Below, in pieces: positions 8,041 through 16,791 of a stretch of 64,000 nucleotides of DNA. Each line of letters starts with the position of its first letter. Position 1 is the first letter of the stretch. This stretch comes from Verrucomicrobiota bacterium (GTDB lineage Bacteria > Verrucomicrobiota > Verrucomicrobiia > Limisphaerales > JADLHS01). The stretch lies in contig JAKQDQ010000058.1 in assembly GCA_029573725.1 (NCBI GenBank), positions 1 through 64,000 of the forward strand. The letters run 5' to 3'. A model generated the notes under the pieces. The model was not told the origin of the DNA, made no database searches, and saw only the letters and a program-made list of their open reading frames with translations. A program made the position numbers and the translations under genes.

Positions 8041-8868
8041 TCAGGGCGGCGGGGCTCCGGTGGCGGGCGGGCGCTTGGTGGGCGGTTCATACCCGTCATT
8101 CCAATAATACGTCCACAACGATTCCAGTTTGGGGCGTTCCACGTGCCCGTCCAACAACACCATGCCAGTTTTACCGGGCAACGGGTCAAAGCCGCGCAGA
8201 TTGGTGGGCACTTTTGATCCAGCCATGTGCCGGCCGATGGTGATTCGGCCAAAGTCCGGGCTCAGTGCGCCGCGTTGCAGGTTCACGGCCGGGCCGTCCC
8301 GGCTGCTGCACCAGAAATCGCACCAGATCGCATCACAAAAGAACGGCGTTTCCGACGGGCGCTTGACGGCCGTGAGACTGGCAAAGTACGGCGGGCCGTT
8401 GTACGCGCCCACATCGGAATAAAGCCAGCCGTTCATGCCGTAACTGCCTGAATAGACTCGTCCGGGCGTCACCATGGAATTCCATTTCCATGCGGCGTTC
8501 ATGTCCTTGGCGTACCAACCGGTGTCGGGTTTGATCTCGGTGGCCAGCGGGCACAGGCGGATGGCATCCACTTGGGCGTAGAAGGCGAGCAGCGGCGCCA
8601 GCCAGATGTCCTTGTTTTTGTCTTCGTACGGCAGTCCCTTGTTGTAATCCACCGAGTACATCAAACCGGCCAACCCCAACTGCTTGAGGTTGCTGGAGCA
8701 GTGGATGTCCTTGGCCTTGCGTTTGGCGGCTGAAAGCGCCGGGAGCAGCATGGCTGCCAGGATGGCGATGATGGCAATGACCACCAGCAACTCGATCAAG
8801 GTAAAGCCTCGTGGGCGCGCCCCCCGCCGCCATCCTCCCGCGGCGGGATTCGTCACGTGCCCGGTCAT
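8041..8868 (-). CDS. Prepilin-type N-terminal cleavage/methylation domain protein (pseudopilin-like)
   Basis: A 275-residue member of the large family of type II secretion/pilin-like proteins of Verrucomicrobia, Lentisphaerae and Planctomycetes. After a short basic leader (ARPRG) comes [12 protein letters not shown] with Glu at +5, the cleavage and methylation site of prepilin peptidase, and then [20 protein letters not shown]. The C-terminus has LLDGHVE, the end of the H-x9-DG motif, but the usual His is Leu here. Start ATG 8868 gives a leader of normal length; the frame from 9285 would run into the divergent gene. Role in secretion, pilus-like fibres or glycan display is not known. Paralogues at 39067 and 40057. 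Confidence 0.9.
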   Translation of the reverse strand: MTGHVTNPAAGGWRRGARPRGFTLIELLVVIAIIAILAAMLLPALSAAKRKAKDIHCSSNLKQLGLAGLMYSVDYNKGLPYEDKNKDIWLAPLLAFYAQVDAIRLCPLATEIKPDTGWYAKDMNAAWKWNSMVTPGRVYSGSYGMNGWLYSDVGAYNGPPYFASLTAVKRPSETPFFCDAIWCDFWCSSRDGPAVNLQRGALSPDFGRITIGRHMAGSKVPTNLRGFDPLPGKTGMVLLDGHVERPKLESLWTYYWNDGYEPPTKRPPATGAPPP

Positions 8869-8998
8869 TCTTCCGAAATTGTACCCAACGCGCTCCATCC
8901 CAGGCAGCTTAGCAAGTCTCGGAAAGCTGTCACTCTTTATGGTGATTGCCTGCGTATTAACCCGGACGCGTCGGGCGGCACGGCGGATGATTAAAATC

Positions 8999-9059
8999 GT
9001 GACAATCACCAGGCCGGATGATAGGATTGCGACCGCTGATGCTGGCGGGATGCGCCAGC
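8999..9059 (+). promoter_or_regulatory. Candidate promoter and leader hairpin of the PEP-CTERM gene
   Basis: GTGACA at 8999-9004 (one mismatch to the -35 consensus), a 17-bp spacer, TAGGAT at 9022-9027 as -10. A stem GCTGGCG/CGCCAGC with a 5-nt loop follows at 9041-9059, inside the predicted leader, and AGAAAGG sits just before the ATG at 9110. By eye only; not tested. Confidence 0.45.
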
Positions 9060-9109
9060 CGGCACAACCCGAGTCAACCATTGGATTACCAATCAGAAAG
9101 GCAACATTT

Positions 9110-9775
9110 ATGAATCGTCGAATTCCTCGTTTGGGCATCGCACTGCTGGCCGCCGCCGCCGTCAGTGCACATGCGGATGTATTGGTCACCTCTTTTGAAA
9201 CCAGCCCGGTCATTTCCGGGACTCCGGACAACCCCCCGTATCTCTCCGTGGGCCAGTCTTCGGCCTGGGCTTCCGAAGGCAACAACAGCCTGGCGATCAG
9301 CTTCGACGGCTCGGGCGGCTGGAAGTGGATTTATGTGGCGGGCGACACGGACGGGAACAATTACTTCCCGGCCGCAACGTATGCCGATTGGTACAACCAT
9401 ACCCGGCTCGAGTTTGATGTGTACCGGCCGGCCTTGAATTATGGGTGGAATCTCGAAGTCGGGGCGGCCATCAACGGCCCGCAAGGCTGGAATCAGCAGG
9501 CCGGCTTGATCGGCTGGACCTGGCAAAATGCGGGGGACGACAGCCTGACGACCGTGACTTGGGATTATTCGGCGATTCGCAACAGTGCCCCCGCACCTGG
9601 CGGCAGTGACTGGTGGCAGCTGGCCTTGTTTGCCCGGACCACGACTGCCGGCGGGGGCATGGCGTACATTGATAATGTCCGCTTCGTGGAAGCCGTTCCG
9701 GAACCGACGGCGATGGGTTTGTTGTTGCTGGCGGGATCAGCGGGCTGGCTGGGGCGCCGCCGGCGGGTGTCCTGA
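9110..9775 (+). CDS. PEP-CTERM sorting domain protein
   Basis: A 221-residue exported protein with signal peptide [20 protein letters not shown]. The body is one beta-rich domain with [46 protein letters not shown] and YIDNVRF, probably a carbohydrate-binding-like jelly roll. It ends with [12 protein letters not shown], a hydrophobic stretch and GRRRR, a textbook PEP-CTERM signal: an exosortase should cut it and pass it to the surface or extracellular matrix. The Shine-Dalgarno-like AGAAAGG precedes ATG 9110. The next gene carries the same domain without the PEP-CTERM tail. The exosortase is not in the window. Confidence 0.9.
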   Translation: MNRRIPRLGIALLAAAAVSAHADVLVTSFETSPVISGTPDNPPYLSVGQSSAWASEGNNSLAISFDGSGGWKWIYVAGDTDGNNYFPAATYADWYNHTRLEFDVYRPALNYGWNLEVGAAINGPQGWNQQAGLIGWTWQNAGDDSLTTVTWDYSAIRNSAPAPGGSDWWQLALFARTTTAGGGMAYIDNVRFVEAVPEPTAMGLLLLAGSAGWLGRRRRVS

Positions 9776-9784
9776 GCGGGTTGG

Positions 9785-9807
9785 CCGGTTGCATTTGCTG
9801 CAACCGG
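9785..9807 (+). other. Stem-loop downstream of the PEP-CTERM gene
   Basis: CCGGTTGCA, loop TTTGC, TGCAACCGG: nine perfect pairs, followed by AAAATAAA rather than a T run. It could protect the upstream message or act as a weak terminator. Confidence 0.5.
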
Positions 9808-9906
9808 AAAATAAATGATTGAGCCGGGTTGAGTTTCGCGGCCATCGGCAACGTCGCCGGATGGCCGCGGATCGTATTTAATCCTCACGCCGGATGGTTG
9901 CAATTT

Positions 9907-11883
9907 ATGAACCTACAACAGTTGCTGAAAATTTTCGGAATCGGCACGGCCATATGCGGGAGCGCGTGGCCGGTTCACGCGGTTCTGCTGGAATCGTTTG
10001 AGCTGCCGCCGTTGGCAGACCCCCTCCATGTCCCGGCGAACCCGCCCTATGCCGGCATCGCGCAATCCTCCCAGGCGGGGGTCACCGACGGCAGTTACAG
10101 CATGCGGGTGGATTTTACAGACGGAACTTTTAGTTGGCTGTACATCGCCGCCCCGTCCAAGGAAAACAGTTTTTACCAAGCCTACGGGAAATGGTTCAAC
10201 CACAACAAAATCAAACTGGATGTGCATCGCCCGCCGCTGGATTTTGGCTGGAATTTCGCCCTGGCGATGGCCTTGAACAACAACGGCGGCTGGCGGCAAT
10301 ACGAATTCCTGACGAACTGGCCGTGGCTCAATCCGGGAGAAAGCTCCACGCAAACGTTGGAATGGGATTATTCGGCAATTCGCGCCACCAATGCGCCCGG
10401 CGGCAACTGGTTGCAGTTGGCGCTCGCGCCGCGGGGGATGCAGGGCGGGACTGTTTACATTGACAATGTTCGCTTCACTGACGCCGTATCACCGCTCGGC
10501 TATGTTTTTCCGGCGGAAAACCTGCAGGGGTGGGGTTCCCAAAGCTGGGGCACCGCGCTGGCCGCGGCTTATTGGGATTCCGTGGATGCGGGCAACGAGG
10601 CCGGTTCCGGCTCGCTGTACTGCTTCTGCGATTTTGAAAATGCCGCCACCAATCAAACCGCCGTTTTTCAAGTTTGGAACGTCGGACTGGATACGGCGGA
10701 ATACGGGAAACTGGTCTTCGACGTGAAGGTGGACGGCAACACCTCGAACCCCAGCGCCGCCGGGGACTACGGCAGCGTGCAGGTCGTATTGCGGGGGAAC
10801 GACATCAATTGGAATCCGCTGGCGACCTTTCCGGTGCCCGCAAGTGCGGCCGCGGAGTTTGTCCATTTCGAACTGCCGCTCTACCAGCCGTTGCCCCGAG
10901 ACATGGCCGGGATCAACTTGATTTTTGGCGGCACAAATCTGCTCGGGCCCATCAACTACTACGTGGACAACTTGCTGTTCCTGACGGAGACGAATGCGCC
11001 CGTGTTGGCGTGGGACCCGGCCCTCCCGGGTTTGGAATTGAGCGCGGCGGCCGGCACGCCCGACCAGCGACAGAGCATTCGCACCATCAGCGGCAATTAC
11101 AACTGGACAACGGCGGGTGGACCGGTGACTTATGCCATGACGATCAACGAAGGTTTGCCGGCCCAGGCCGTCGGCATGATGGCCTATCTGCACCTAATCG
11201 GAACGGACAATCCGGATCCCGGCCCGGCGGCAGATTGGGACGAGGCCAACGGCCTCTTTTTGGAGATTCAACAGCAAGCCAATGGTCAATGCAACGCCGC
11301 GTTGCTGTTCAAGACGAATGCGCCCGCCGGAAACGGCAACCGTTACACGCCGGAAGGCCTGCTGACGGTGCTCTCCAATGTGCCGATGGTCGGCACGTGG
11401 TCGCTGACGCTCAACCAGGCGAATTTTTCGCTCAACGCGCCCGGTGGCGCGCATGCGGCCGGAACCATCGGCGCCGCGGTGGCCAGCCAGTTTGCCGGCC
11501 AGGTTTTCGCCTGCTTTGGCGTGCAGCCCAACACCAGCGACAACCTGGGACGGTATGTAAATCTGGCCCACGTGCAGATCAGCGGAGCGGCGGCAACCTT
11601 GGATGAAGATTTCACGCATCAAAATGCCCTGAATGCCGCTGCGCTGGTGGTGCGGGCCACCAATCCGGACGGGATCCAGATGCGCCCGATGGATGTGATA
11701 TACCGCTTCTCCTGGGCGACGCCGCCGTATGCCTACGGGTTGCAATCCGCGGCGGCGGTGAACGGTCCGTGGACGAGTCCCGGTCTCCCTACGCTTGCGG
11801 CTGGATCGCGGGGAATCATCTTCCTCCCCAGTACGGCATTGCCGGCGGCCGAAGCGGGCTTTTTCCGCCTGGAAAAGCGCTGA
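9907..11883 (+). CDS. Large secreted protein, N-terminal paralogue of the upstream PEP-CTERM protein
   Basis: 658 residues with a signal peptide (MNLQQLLKIFG to WPVHA). Residues about 25-195 match the neighbour domain by domain: LLESFE, DGTFSWLYIA, YGKWFNHNKIKLDVHRP, WNFALAMALN, WDYSAIRA, VYIDNVRF. About 200 further residues form a second jelly-roll-like domain (AAYWDSVDAG to INYYVDNLLFL), then a third region with DQRQSIRTISGNYNW and a C-terminal domain ending GFFRLEKR, similar to the tails of other surface proteins in this window. There is no PEP-CTERM or other visible anchor. Probably a secreted glycan-binding protein born from duplication and fusion. The start ATG 9907 gives the signal peptide directly; function is unknown. 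Confidence 0.85.
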   Translation: MNLQQLLKIFGIGTAICGSAWPVHAVLLESFELPPLADPLHVPANPPYAGIAQSSQAGVTDGSYSMRVDFTDGTFSWLYIAAPSKENSFYQAYGKWFNHNKIKLDVHRPPLDFGWNFALAMALNNNGGWRQYEFLTNWPWLNPGESSTQTLEWDYSAIRATNAPGGNWLQLALAPRGMQGGTVYIDNVRFTDAVSPLGYVFPAENLQGWGSQSWGTALAAAYWDSVDAGNEAGSGSLYCFCDFENAATNQTAVFQVWNVGLDTAEYGKLVFDVKVDGNTSNPSAAGDYGSVQVVLRGNDINWNPLATFPVPASAAAEFVHFELPLYQPLPRDMAGINLIFGGTNLLGPINYYVDNLLFLTETNAPVLAWDPALPGLELSAAAGTPDQRQSIRTISGNYNWTTAGGPVTYAMTINEGLPAQAVGMMAYLHLIGTDNPDPGPAADWDEANGLFLEIQQQANGQCNAALLFKTNAPAGNGNRYTPEGLLTVLSNVPMVGTWSLTLNQANFSLNAPGGAHAAGTIGAAVASQFAGQVFACFGVQPNTSDNLGRYVNLAHVQISGAAATLDEDFTHQNALNAAALVVRATNPDGIQMRPMDVIYRFSWATPPYAYGLQSAAAVNGPWTSPGLPTLAAGSRGIIFLPSTALPAAEAGFFRLEKR

Positions 11884-12074
11884 CGCGGGCGGCCCAAACC
11901 ACTCGCCACCAACACCCGCCCCATCGGAACTTGCCGGCCCGTTCCGTCCCTGCCACGGCCACAGCCGCTGCGGCGTCTGAGGCGGGGGATCTCGGGTCCA
12001 TCGCCATCGACGATGCCCGTTTTCCTTGAAGCCGGGATTCGGCGTGCGTAACCTGCGCCCCGGTTTGCATTTGC

Positions 12075-13733
12075 ATGAGTGAAGTTCTGGTCATTGGACA
12101 TCGCAATCCGGATACGGATGCGATTTGCTCCGCCATTGGATACGCAGAGTTCAAGCGCCGCACCGGCATGCCGGAAGCGGTGGCGGCGCGGTGCGGTGAT
12201 ACCAATGATCGGATTGATTTCGTTCTGAACACGTTTGGAGTGCCGGCACCGAAGTTTGTGGCCGACGTTTCGCCGAAAGTACGCGATGTGATGCAAACGC
12301 GCATTTTGAGCGTGACTCCGAACACCACCGCCGCCGCCGCCTTGGGTTTGATGGATGAGCGTGGCGTCCGGATTCTGCCGGTGCTGGATGGCGACCGCAA
12401 GTGTCGCGGGTTGTTGTCCCTGTTCAAGCTCAGCAAATTTCTGTTTCCTGCAGCCAACCGGCTGGTGGATTCGCGGCGGGTGCTGTCCTCCCTGGCCAAT
12501 CTCGCGCAGACGTTGCACGGCGATTTGTTGATCGCCCACCAGCCGGATCGCGAGGAGGATCTCACGATGATGATCGGCGCGATGAGCGTGGAATCGTTCT
12601 CGCAACGGCTGGACACCTTTGCGCGGGAAAAGCTGCTCATCGTGGTGGGCGACCGCTGGGACATCCAGAACCTGGCGATTCGCGAAGGGGTGCGCGCGCT
12701 GGTGGTAACGGGAGGGTTGAAGGTGGAGGAGAAAACCTTCACCGCCGCCCGGGAAAAACAGGTCAGTCTGATCTCCTCGCCGCACGACACGGCCACCACG
12801 GCGGCGTTGTGCCGTGCCGCGGTGGCGGTGCGGCACGTGCTGAACGAGGAGTTTCAAAGTTTCCGGGAGCATGCGCCGCTGGCGGCCGTGCGGGAGGAGG
12901 CCGCCGGGTCCGGATACAAAATTTTTCCGGTGCTGGATCAGCAGGGCGGGACAGTGGGGATTTTGTCCAAGACGGACTTTCTCAAGACGGTGAATCGCAA
13001 ATTGATCCTGGTGGATCATAACGAGCTGGCGCAGGCCGTGCCCGGCGCGGAGGAGGTCGAGATCCTTGAAATCATCGATCACCATCGCCTCGGTCCCATG
13101 ACCACGGACCAGCCGATTCTGTTCCGGAACGAGCCGGTGGGGTCCACCAGCACCATCGTGGCGGATTGTTTTTTTCGCCAGGGAGTGACCCTCCCCAAAG
13201 CGATTGCGGGATTGCTCCTGGCCGGGTTGGTGGCCGACACGCTGAATTTAACATCGCCCACAACCACGGCGCACGACGTGGCGGTGCTGCGGAAATTGGA
13301 GGCGGTCGCGGCGGTCAATGCCCGGACGTTTACCGAGCAGCTGTTCGCCTCGGGCTCGCTGCTGACGCTGCAACCGGCGCCCAAGGCCATCACCACGGAT
13401 TGCAAGGAGTACACGGAGGGACGGCAGCGCTTCAGTGTGGCGCAGATTGAAGAAACGGGCTTCGACCAGTTTTGGAAACGCAAACAGGAACTGCTGGCCG
13501 CCCTGGCGGCCTATCGCCTCCGTCACCAGTACTTGTTTTCCGCGCTGCTCGTGACGGATGTGACCACGCAAAATTCCCTGCTGGTGGTGGCGGGGGATGA
13601 CGATTTTTTCGCCCGCATTGATTATCCAAAGCTGGAGCCGGGAATCTTCAACCTCCGGGCGGTGGTGTCGCGCAAAAAGCAGTTGCTGCCGTTTTTGACG
13701 CATTGCCTGCGCCGGCTGCAGGCCGAGGGTTGA
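12075..13733 (+). CDS. Manganese-dependent family II inorganic pyrophosphatase with CBS-DRTGG insert
   Basis: Hydrolyses pyrophosphate to two phosphates. The DHH domain opens with IGHRNPDTDAICSAI (metal ligands His, Asp, Asp) and continues after the insert with LVDHNE, IIDHHRLG and the substrate-side GSTSTIVAD. Between them a CBS domain (DVMQTRILSVTPN), a DRTGG-like domain and a second CBS part (FPVLDQQGGTVGILSKTDFL) make up the regulatory insert, which in characterised CBS-PPases binds adenine nucleotides, so activity probably follows the adenylate charge. At 552 residues it has the length of the CBS-DRTGG class. It converges on the Pit-type phosphate transporter, with 13 bp between the stops, so a phosphate-handling neighbourhood is likely. 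Confidence 0.93.
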   Translation: MSEVLVIGHRNPDTDAICSAIGYAEFKRRTGMPEAVAARCGDTNDRIDFVLNTFGVPAPKFVADVSPKVRDVMQTRILSVTPNTTAAAALGLMDERGVRILPVLDGDRKCRGLLSLFKLSKFLFPAANRLVDSRRVLSSLANLAQTLHGDLLIAHQPDREEDLTMMIGAMSVESFSQRLDTFAREKLLIVVGDRWDIQNLAIREGVRALVVTGGLKVEEKTFTAAREKQVSLISSPHDTATTAALCRAAVAVRHVLNEEFQSFREHAPLAAVREEAAGSGYKIFPVLDQQGGTVGILSKTDFLKTVNRKLILVDHNELAQAVPGAEEVEILEIIDHHRLGPMTTDQPILFRNEPVGSTSTIVADCFFRQGVTLPKAIAGLLLAGLVADTLNLTSPTTTAHDVAVLRKLEAVAAVNARTFTEQLFASGSLLTLQPAPKAITTDCKEYTEGRQRFSVAQIEETGFDQFWKRKQELLAALAAYRLRHQYLFSALLVTDVTTQNSLLVVAGDDDFFARIDYPKLEPGIFNLRAVVSRKKQLLPFLTHCLRRLQAEG

Positions 13734-13746
13734 GGATTGCCGGGAA

Positions 13747-14838
13747 TCACATTCCGCCCAGGCTTTTGGCGGCGAGCACCAGCGCATAGGCCACCAGACC
13801 GCTGGCGGGAATGGTCAGGACCCAGGCCCAAATAATCCGCTCCACCACCTTGAACCGGAGGTGGTTCAAACCCTTGGCGCAACCCACGCCCATGATGGAA
13901 GTGGTGATGGCGTGCGTGGTGGAAACGGGCATGCCGAAATGGGCGGCCGCCAGCAACACCGAGGCGCCGGTGGCCTCGGCGGCGAAACCGTGAACCGGAT
14001 GCAACTTGACCATTTTGTGCCCCAGGGTCTTGATGATGCGCCAGCCGCCCACCGCCGTGCCGGCGCACATGGTCAGGGCACAGATGATTTTGATCCAGGT
14101 GGCGATGGGAAGTTTTTCACCAGCCGGAGGGGCCGGTGTTTTTAGAAAGTCCAGCCAATCCGGCAGATTGTGGAAATTGCCGCCGGTGGTGGCCGCCACG
14201 AGCGCCAGCGCAATGATGCCCATGGTTTTTTGGGCGTCGTTGGTGCCATGGCTGTAACCCATGTACCCGGCGCTGAGCAGTTGCAGCTTCCCGAACGTGC
14301 GGTTCACCGTGGTCGGCCGCCAGTTGCGCAGCAGGAAATACAGCAGGCCCATGCAGAAAAATCCAAAGACGAAGCCCAAAATGGGGGAGACCACCATGGG
14401 GACGATGACTTTCCACAAGATGCCTTTGCCCAGCCACCAATGCTCGGGGTTGGGAATGGACCAAATGATGACCGACCAGTCGTTGTCTGCCGCGGCCAGA
14501 CACGCGCCGCAAAGGCCGCCCACCAGGGCGTGGGAGGAACTGGAAGGCAATCCCGCCCACCAGGTGATGAGATTCCAGATGATGGCCGCAATCAGCGCTC
14601 CGCAAAGCACGGACATGGTGGCGATTTTTGAGTCCACCAGTCCCGAAGCCATGGTCGTGGCCACTGCCGTGCCATGAAACGCGCCGACCAGGTTGGTGAC
14701 GGCCGCGAGCGTTACCGCCTGCCGCGGGGACAGGACCTTGGTGGCCACCACCGTGGCGATGGAATTGGCCGTGTCATGAAAGCCGTTGATGTAATTAAAC
14801 AGGAGCGCCACGAAGATGACGGTCAGAATCAGAGTCAT
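13747..14838 (-). CDS. Pit family inorganic phosphate transporter
   Basis: A 363-residue polytopic membrane protein of the PiT family, which moves metal-phosphate or phosphate with H+ or Na+. The two family repeats are visible: NYINGFHDTANSIATVVATKVLSPR near the N-terminus and YSHGTNDAQKTMGIIAL in the second half, each with the GF/GxND phosphate-binding signature. Other membrane motifs are SSSHALVGGLCGA and PVSTTHAITTSIMG. It lies 9 bp downstream of the DUF47 gene, and the pair is a standard operon: the DUF47 protein is thought to control Pit activity. Confidence 0.95.
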   Translation of the reverse strand: MTLILTVIFVALLFNYINGFHDTANSIATVVATKVLSPRQAVTLAAVTNLVGAFHGTAVATTMASGLVDSKIATMSVLCGALIAAIIWNLITWWAGLPSSSSHALVGGLCGACLAAADNDWSVIIWSIPNPEHWWLGKGILWKVIVPMVVSPILGFVFGFFCMGLLYFLLRNWRPTTVNRTFGKLQLLSAGYMGYSHGTNDAQKTMGIIALALVAATTGGNFHNLPDWLDFLKTPAPPAGEKLPIATWIKIICALTMCAGTAVGGWRIIKTLGHKMVKLHPVHGFAAEATGASVLLAAAHFGMPVSTTHAITTSIMGVGCAKGLNHLRFKVVERIIWAWVLTIPASGLVAYALVLAAKSLGGM

Positions 14839-14847
14839 CGGCGCCGA

Positions 14848-15477
14848 TCAGGAGTTTTTGAGGACCACTTGCATGACCACATTGCCGACATCCCGGCACC
14901 GGTCGATCACCTTTTCGATCAATTCGTATAAATCCCGCAGCACCATGGCGCGCAGCGGCTCGTATTTGCCCTCGTACAATTCGCGCAAAAAGTCGTTGAT
15001 CACCCTGTCCGCCTCGCCTTCAACGTTGCGCAGCTTGTCGTTGAGCTGCTTCATGGTTTCCATGTCGTCAATCGCCTGGAGCTGCTCCACCATCTGATGC
15101 ACCGTGGCGGTGGCTTTTTCCAGCAGCTCCGCCTGCTTGGAAAAAGCCACACCCTCGACGTGCGGTCCCGCCATGAGAAAGCGCGTGCCCAGCTTTTCGG
15201 CGCTTTTGGGGATTTTGTACAGCCCCCGCGCGATGGCTTCGATGTCTTCGCGTTCGAGTCCGGTGACAAAAGTATGCACCAGTTCCTCGTTGATTTGCGC
15301 GAAGATTTGTTTCTCCATGCGCCGGGCCAGGGCGAGGGCGTCGAGGGTTTCCGTGCCGCGCGATGAAGCCATCAACTCGATCACCAGGCGGATGCTTTCG
15401 TGAGCTTCCCTGGCGGCCGCCTGAAGCAATTCCTGGAATTTATCGCCCTTGCCGAACAACTGTTGGAAAGAAAACAT
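14848..15477 (-). CDS. DUF47 family protein (PhoU-like partner of Pit)
   Basis: A 209-residue, almost all-helical protein of the PhoU-like DUF47/YkaA family. Visible: MFSFQQLFGKGDKFQELL at the start, an EAHESIRLVIE segment, IFAQINEELVHTFVTGLEREDIEAIA (the family acidic E-x3-D metal motif), and LRDLYELIEKVIDRCRDVGN at the end. These proteins are co-transcribed with Pit transporters and are thought to couple them to phosphate status. I use ATG 15477 since MFSFQQ is the conserved start; the frame allows 15510. Divergent from the ribosomal str genes. Confidence 0.9.
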   Translation of the reverse strand: MFSFQQLFGKGDKFQELLQAAAREAHESIRLVIELMASSRGTETLDALALARRMEKQIFAQINEELVHTFVTGLEREDIEAIARGLYKIPKSAEKLGTRFLMAGPHVEGVAFSKQAELLEKATATVHQMVEQLQAIDDMETMKQLNDKLRNVEGEADRVINDFLRELYEGKYEPLRAMVLRDLYELIEKVIDRCRDVGNVVMQVVLKNS

Positions 15478-15836
15478 GCGCAGCATAGTTGTCGCCAAAC
15501 CTTTCCGCAAAGTCCATACAAATCATTTGCGGCTTCGCCGACGCACCCCGGCCCCTCCGCCGGGCGGCATGGGCGCGGGACGGGAATCCCCCCGGGGGCC
15601 GCGCAAACGCCAAGGAAACCGCCGTTGTTTGCCACCCGGACCGGGTGACCGGAGGCGCAGAACCCGGACGGATCATGGCCGCGCCCCCGCAAGGGGGCGG
15701 CGGCGCAACCGGAGGGGAGCCGTGCAGGTCGTTTCGATAAAAAATCTTGTTGCGGGCGAACCGGCGTTTGTTACTCTCTCACTTCCGTTTCTCTGGCGGT
15801 AAACGAGCTCCCAGCGACGGTTGAAGAATTTAGCAA
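15478..15836. other. Divergent intergenic region between the DUF47 gene and rpsL, with a GNRA hairpin
   Basis: No coding frame is convincing. A perfect GC stem with a GCAA tetraloop, GCCCCCGCAAGGGGGC, lies at 15683-15698, in the expected leader or promoter-proximal region of rpsL. A weak promoter-like pair TTGCGG and TACTCT (16-bp spacing) lies near 15750-15780. I looked for a known riboswitch or ribosomal leader and could not match one. Confidence 0.5.
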
Positions 15837-16229
15837 ATGCCGACGATCAATCAGTTGGTCCGCAAGGGCCGCAAAAAAATCAAGTACCAGTCCAAGTCTC
15901 CGGCTCTGGAGCGCGCGCCGTTTCGCCGCGGCGTCTGCGTGCAAGTGATGACCCGCACGCCCAAGAAGCCAAACTCCGCCATGCGGAAGGTGGCCAAGGT
16001 CCGGTTGACCAACGGCTACGAGGTCATTGCCTACATCCCCGATGAAGGGCACAACCTCCAGGAGCACTCGATTGTTTTGATCCGGGGCGGCCGGGTGAAG
16101 GATCTGCCCGGCGTCCGCTACCACATCGTCCGGGGCACGTTGGATGCCGCCGGAGTGGAAAAACGGCGCGTCAGCCGGTCCAAGTATGGTGTCAAGCGCC
16201 CGAAGGAAGCCAAGGCGGCCGCGAAGTAA
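15837..16229 (+). CDS. rpsL: 30S ribosomal protein S12
   Basis: Small-subunit protein at the decoding centre. The 130 residues start [13 protein letters not shown] and carry [18 protein letters not shown] and [13 protein letters not shown], the loops where streptomycin-resistance changes map; the residues present are the susceptible, wild-type ones (PKKPNS and VKDLPG). A short Lys/Ala-rich tail ([11 protein letters not shown]) makes it slightly longer than usual. First gene of a str operon; no Shine-Dalgarno is evident before the ATG. 22 bp separate it from rpsG. Confidence 0.98.
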   Translation: MPTINQLVRKGRKKIKYQSKSPALERAPFRRGVCVQVMTRTPKKPNSAMRKVAKVRLTNGYEVIAYIPDEGHNLQEHSIVLIRGGRVKDLPGVRYHIVRGTLDAAGVEKRRVSRSKYGVKRPKEAKAAAK

Positions 16230-16251
16230 CCCCGGAAGTTTTTAGAAAGCT

Positions 16252-16725
16252 ATGTCACGTCGTCGTCAAGCCACCAAACGTTCCCTGGTTCAGGATGGGA
16301 AATATCAGAGCACGCTGGTCTCGCGGCTCGTTAACACCGTAATGGTTTCCGGAAAGAAGAGCACGGCACAGCGCATCGTGTACCGCGCGTTTGATCAACT
16401 GTCGGAAAAGAACCCCGCCAGCAATCCGGTGGACATCCTCCAGCGGGCGGTGGACAACGCCAAGCCGCGGATTGAGACCAAGGCGCGCCGCGTCGGCGGC
16501 GCCACTTACCAGGTGCCGTTGGAAGTGCCTGTCGACCGCCAGGTGGCGCTGGCGTTGCGCTGGATAGTTGATTTCGCCGACGGTCGCAAGGGAACATCCA
16601 TGAGCCACGCGCTCGCAGCCGAAATCATGGAGGCCTTTCAAGGGCAGGGGGGAGCGATCCGCAAGCGGGATGACGTCCACAAAATGGCCCAGGCGAACAA
16701 GGCTTTCGCGCATTTCCGTTGGTAG
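16252..16725 (+). CDS. rpsG: 30S ribosomal protein S7
   Basis: Primary 16S rRNA-binding protein that nucleates the head of the 30S subunit. 157 residues, starting MSRRRQATKR, with the family core GKKSTAQRIVYRAF, NAKPRIETKARRVGGATYQVP and RKRDDVHKMAQANKAFAHFRW at the C-terminus. Normal length. A strong intrinsic terminator begins 16 bp after its stop, before fusA. Confidence 0.98.
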   Translation: MSRRRQATKRSLVQDGKYQSTLVSRLVNTVMVSGKKSTAQRIVYRAFDQLSEKNPASNPVDILQRAVDNAKPRIETKARRVGGATYQVPLEVPVDRQVALALRWIVDFADGRKGTSMSHALAAEIMEAFQGQGGAIRKRDDVHKMAQANKAFAHFRW

Positions 16726-16741
16726 GATCCCGATTTTAACA

Positions 16742-16776
16742 CGCCCCGGGAGCCGTTGGCTCGGGGCGTTTTTTTT
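16742..16776 (+). terminator. Strong hairpin and T run between rpsG and fusA
   Basis: CGCCCCGGGAGCC, short loop GTTG, GCTCGGGGCG, followed by eight T, ending 15 bp before the fusA ATG. By sequence it is a full intrinsic terminator. It would uncouple fusA from rpsL-rpsG unless transcription reads through or fusA has its own promoter, for which there is almost no room. It may act as an attenuator. Confidence 0.85.
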
Positions 16777-16791
16777 AGCGCAGACATATTT

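Noticed and set aside
15520..15760. Cobalamin-riboswitch-like GCCAC segments on either strand upstream of rpsL
   Set aside because: The core box (GCC-ACTG pattern and GGGAA) is missing, and neighbouring genes do not fit.
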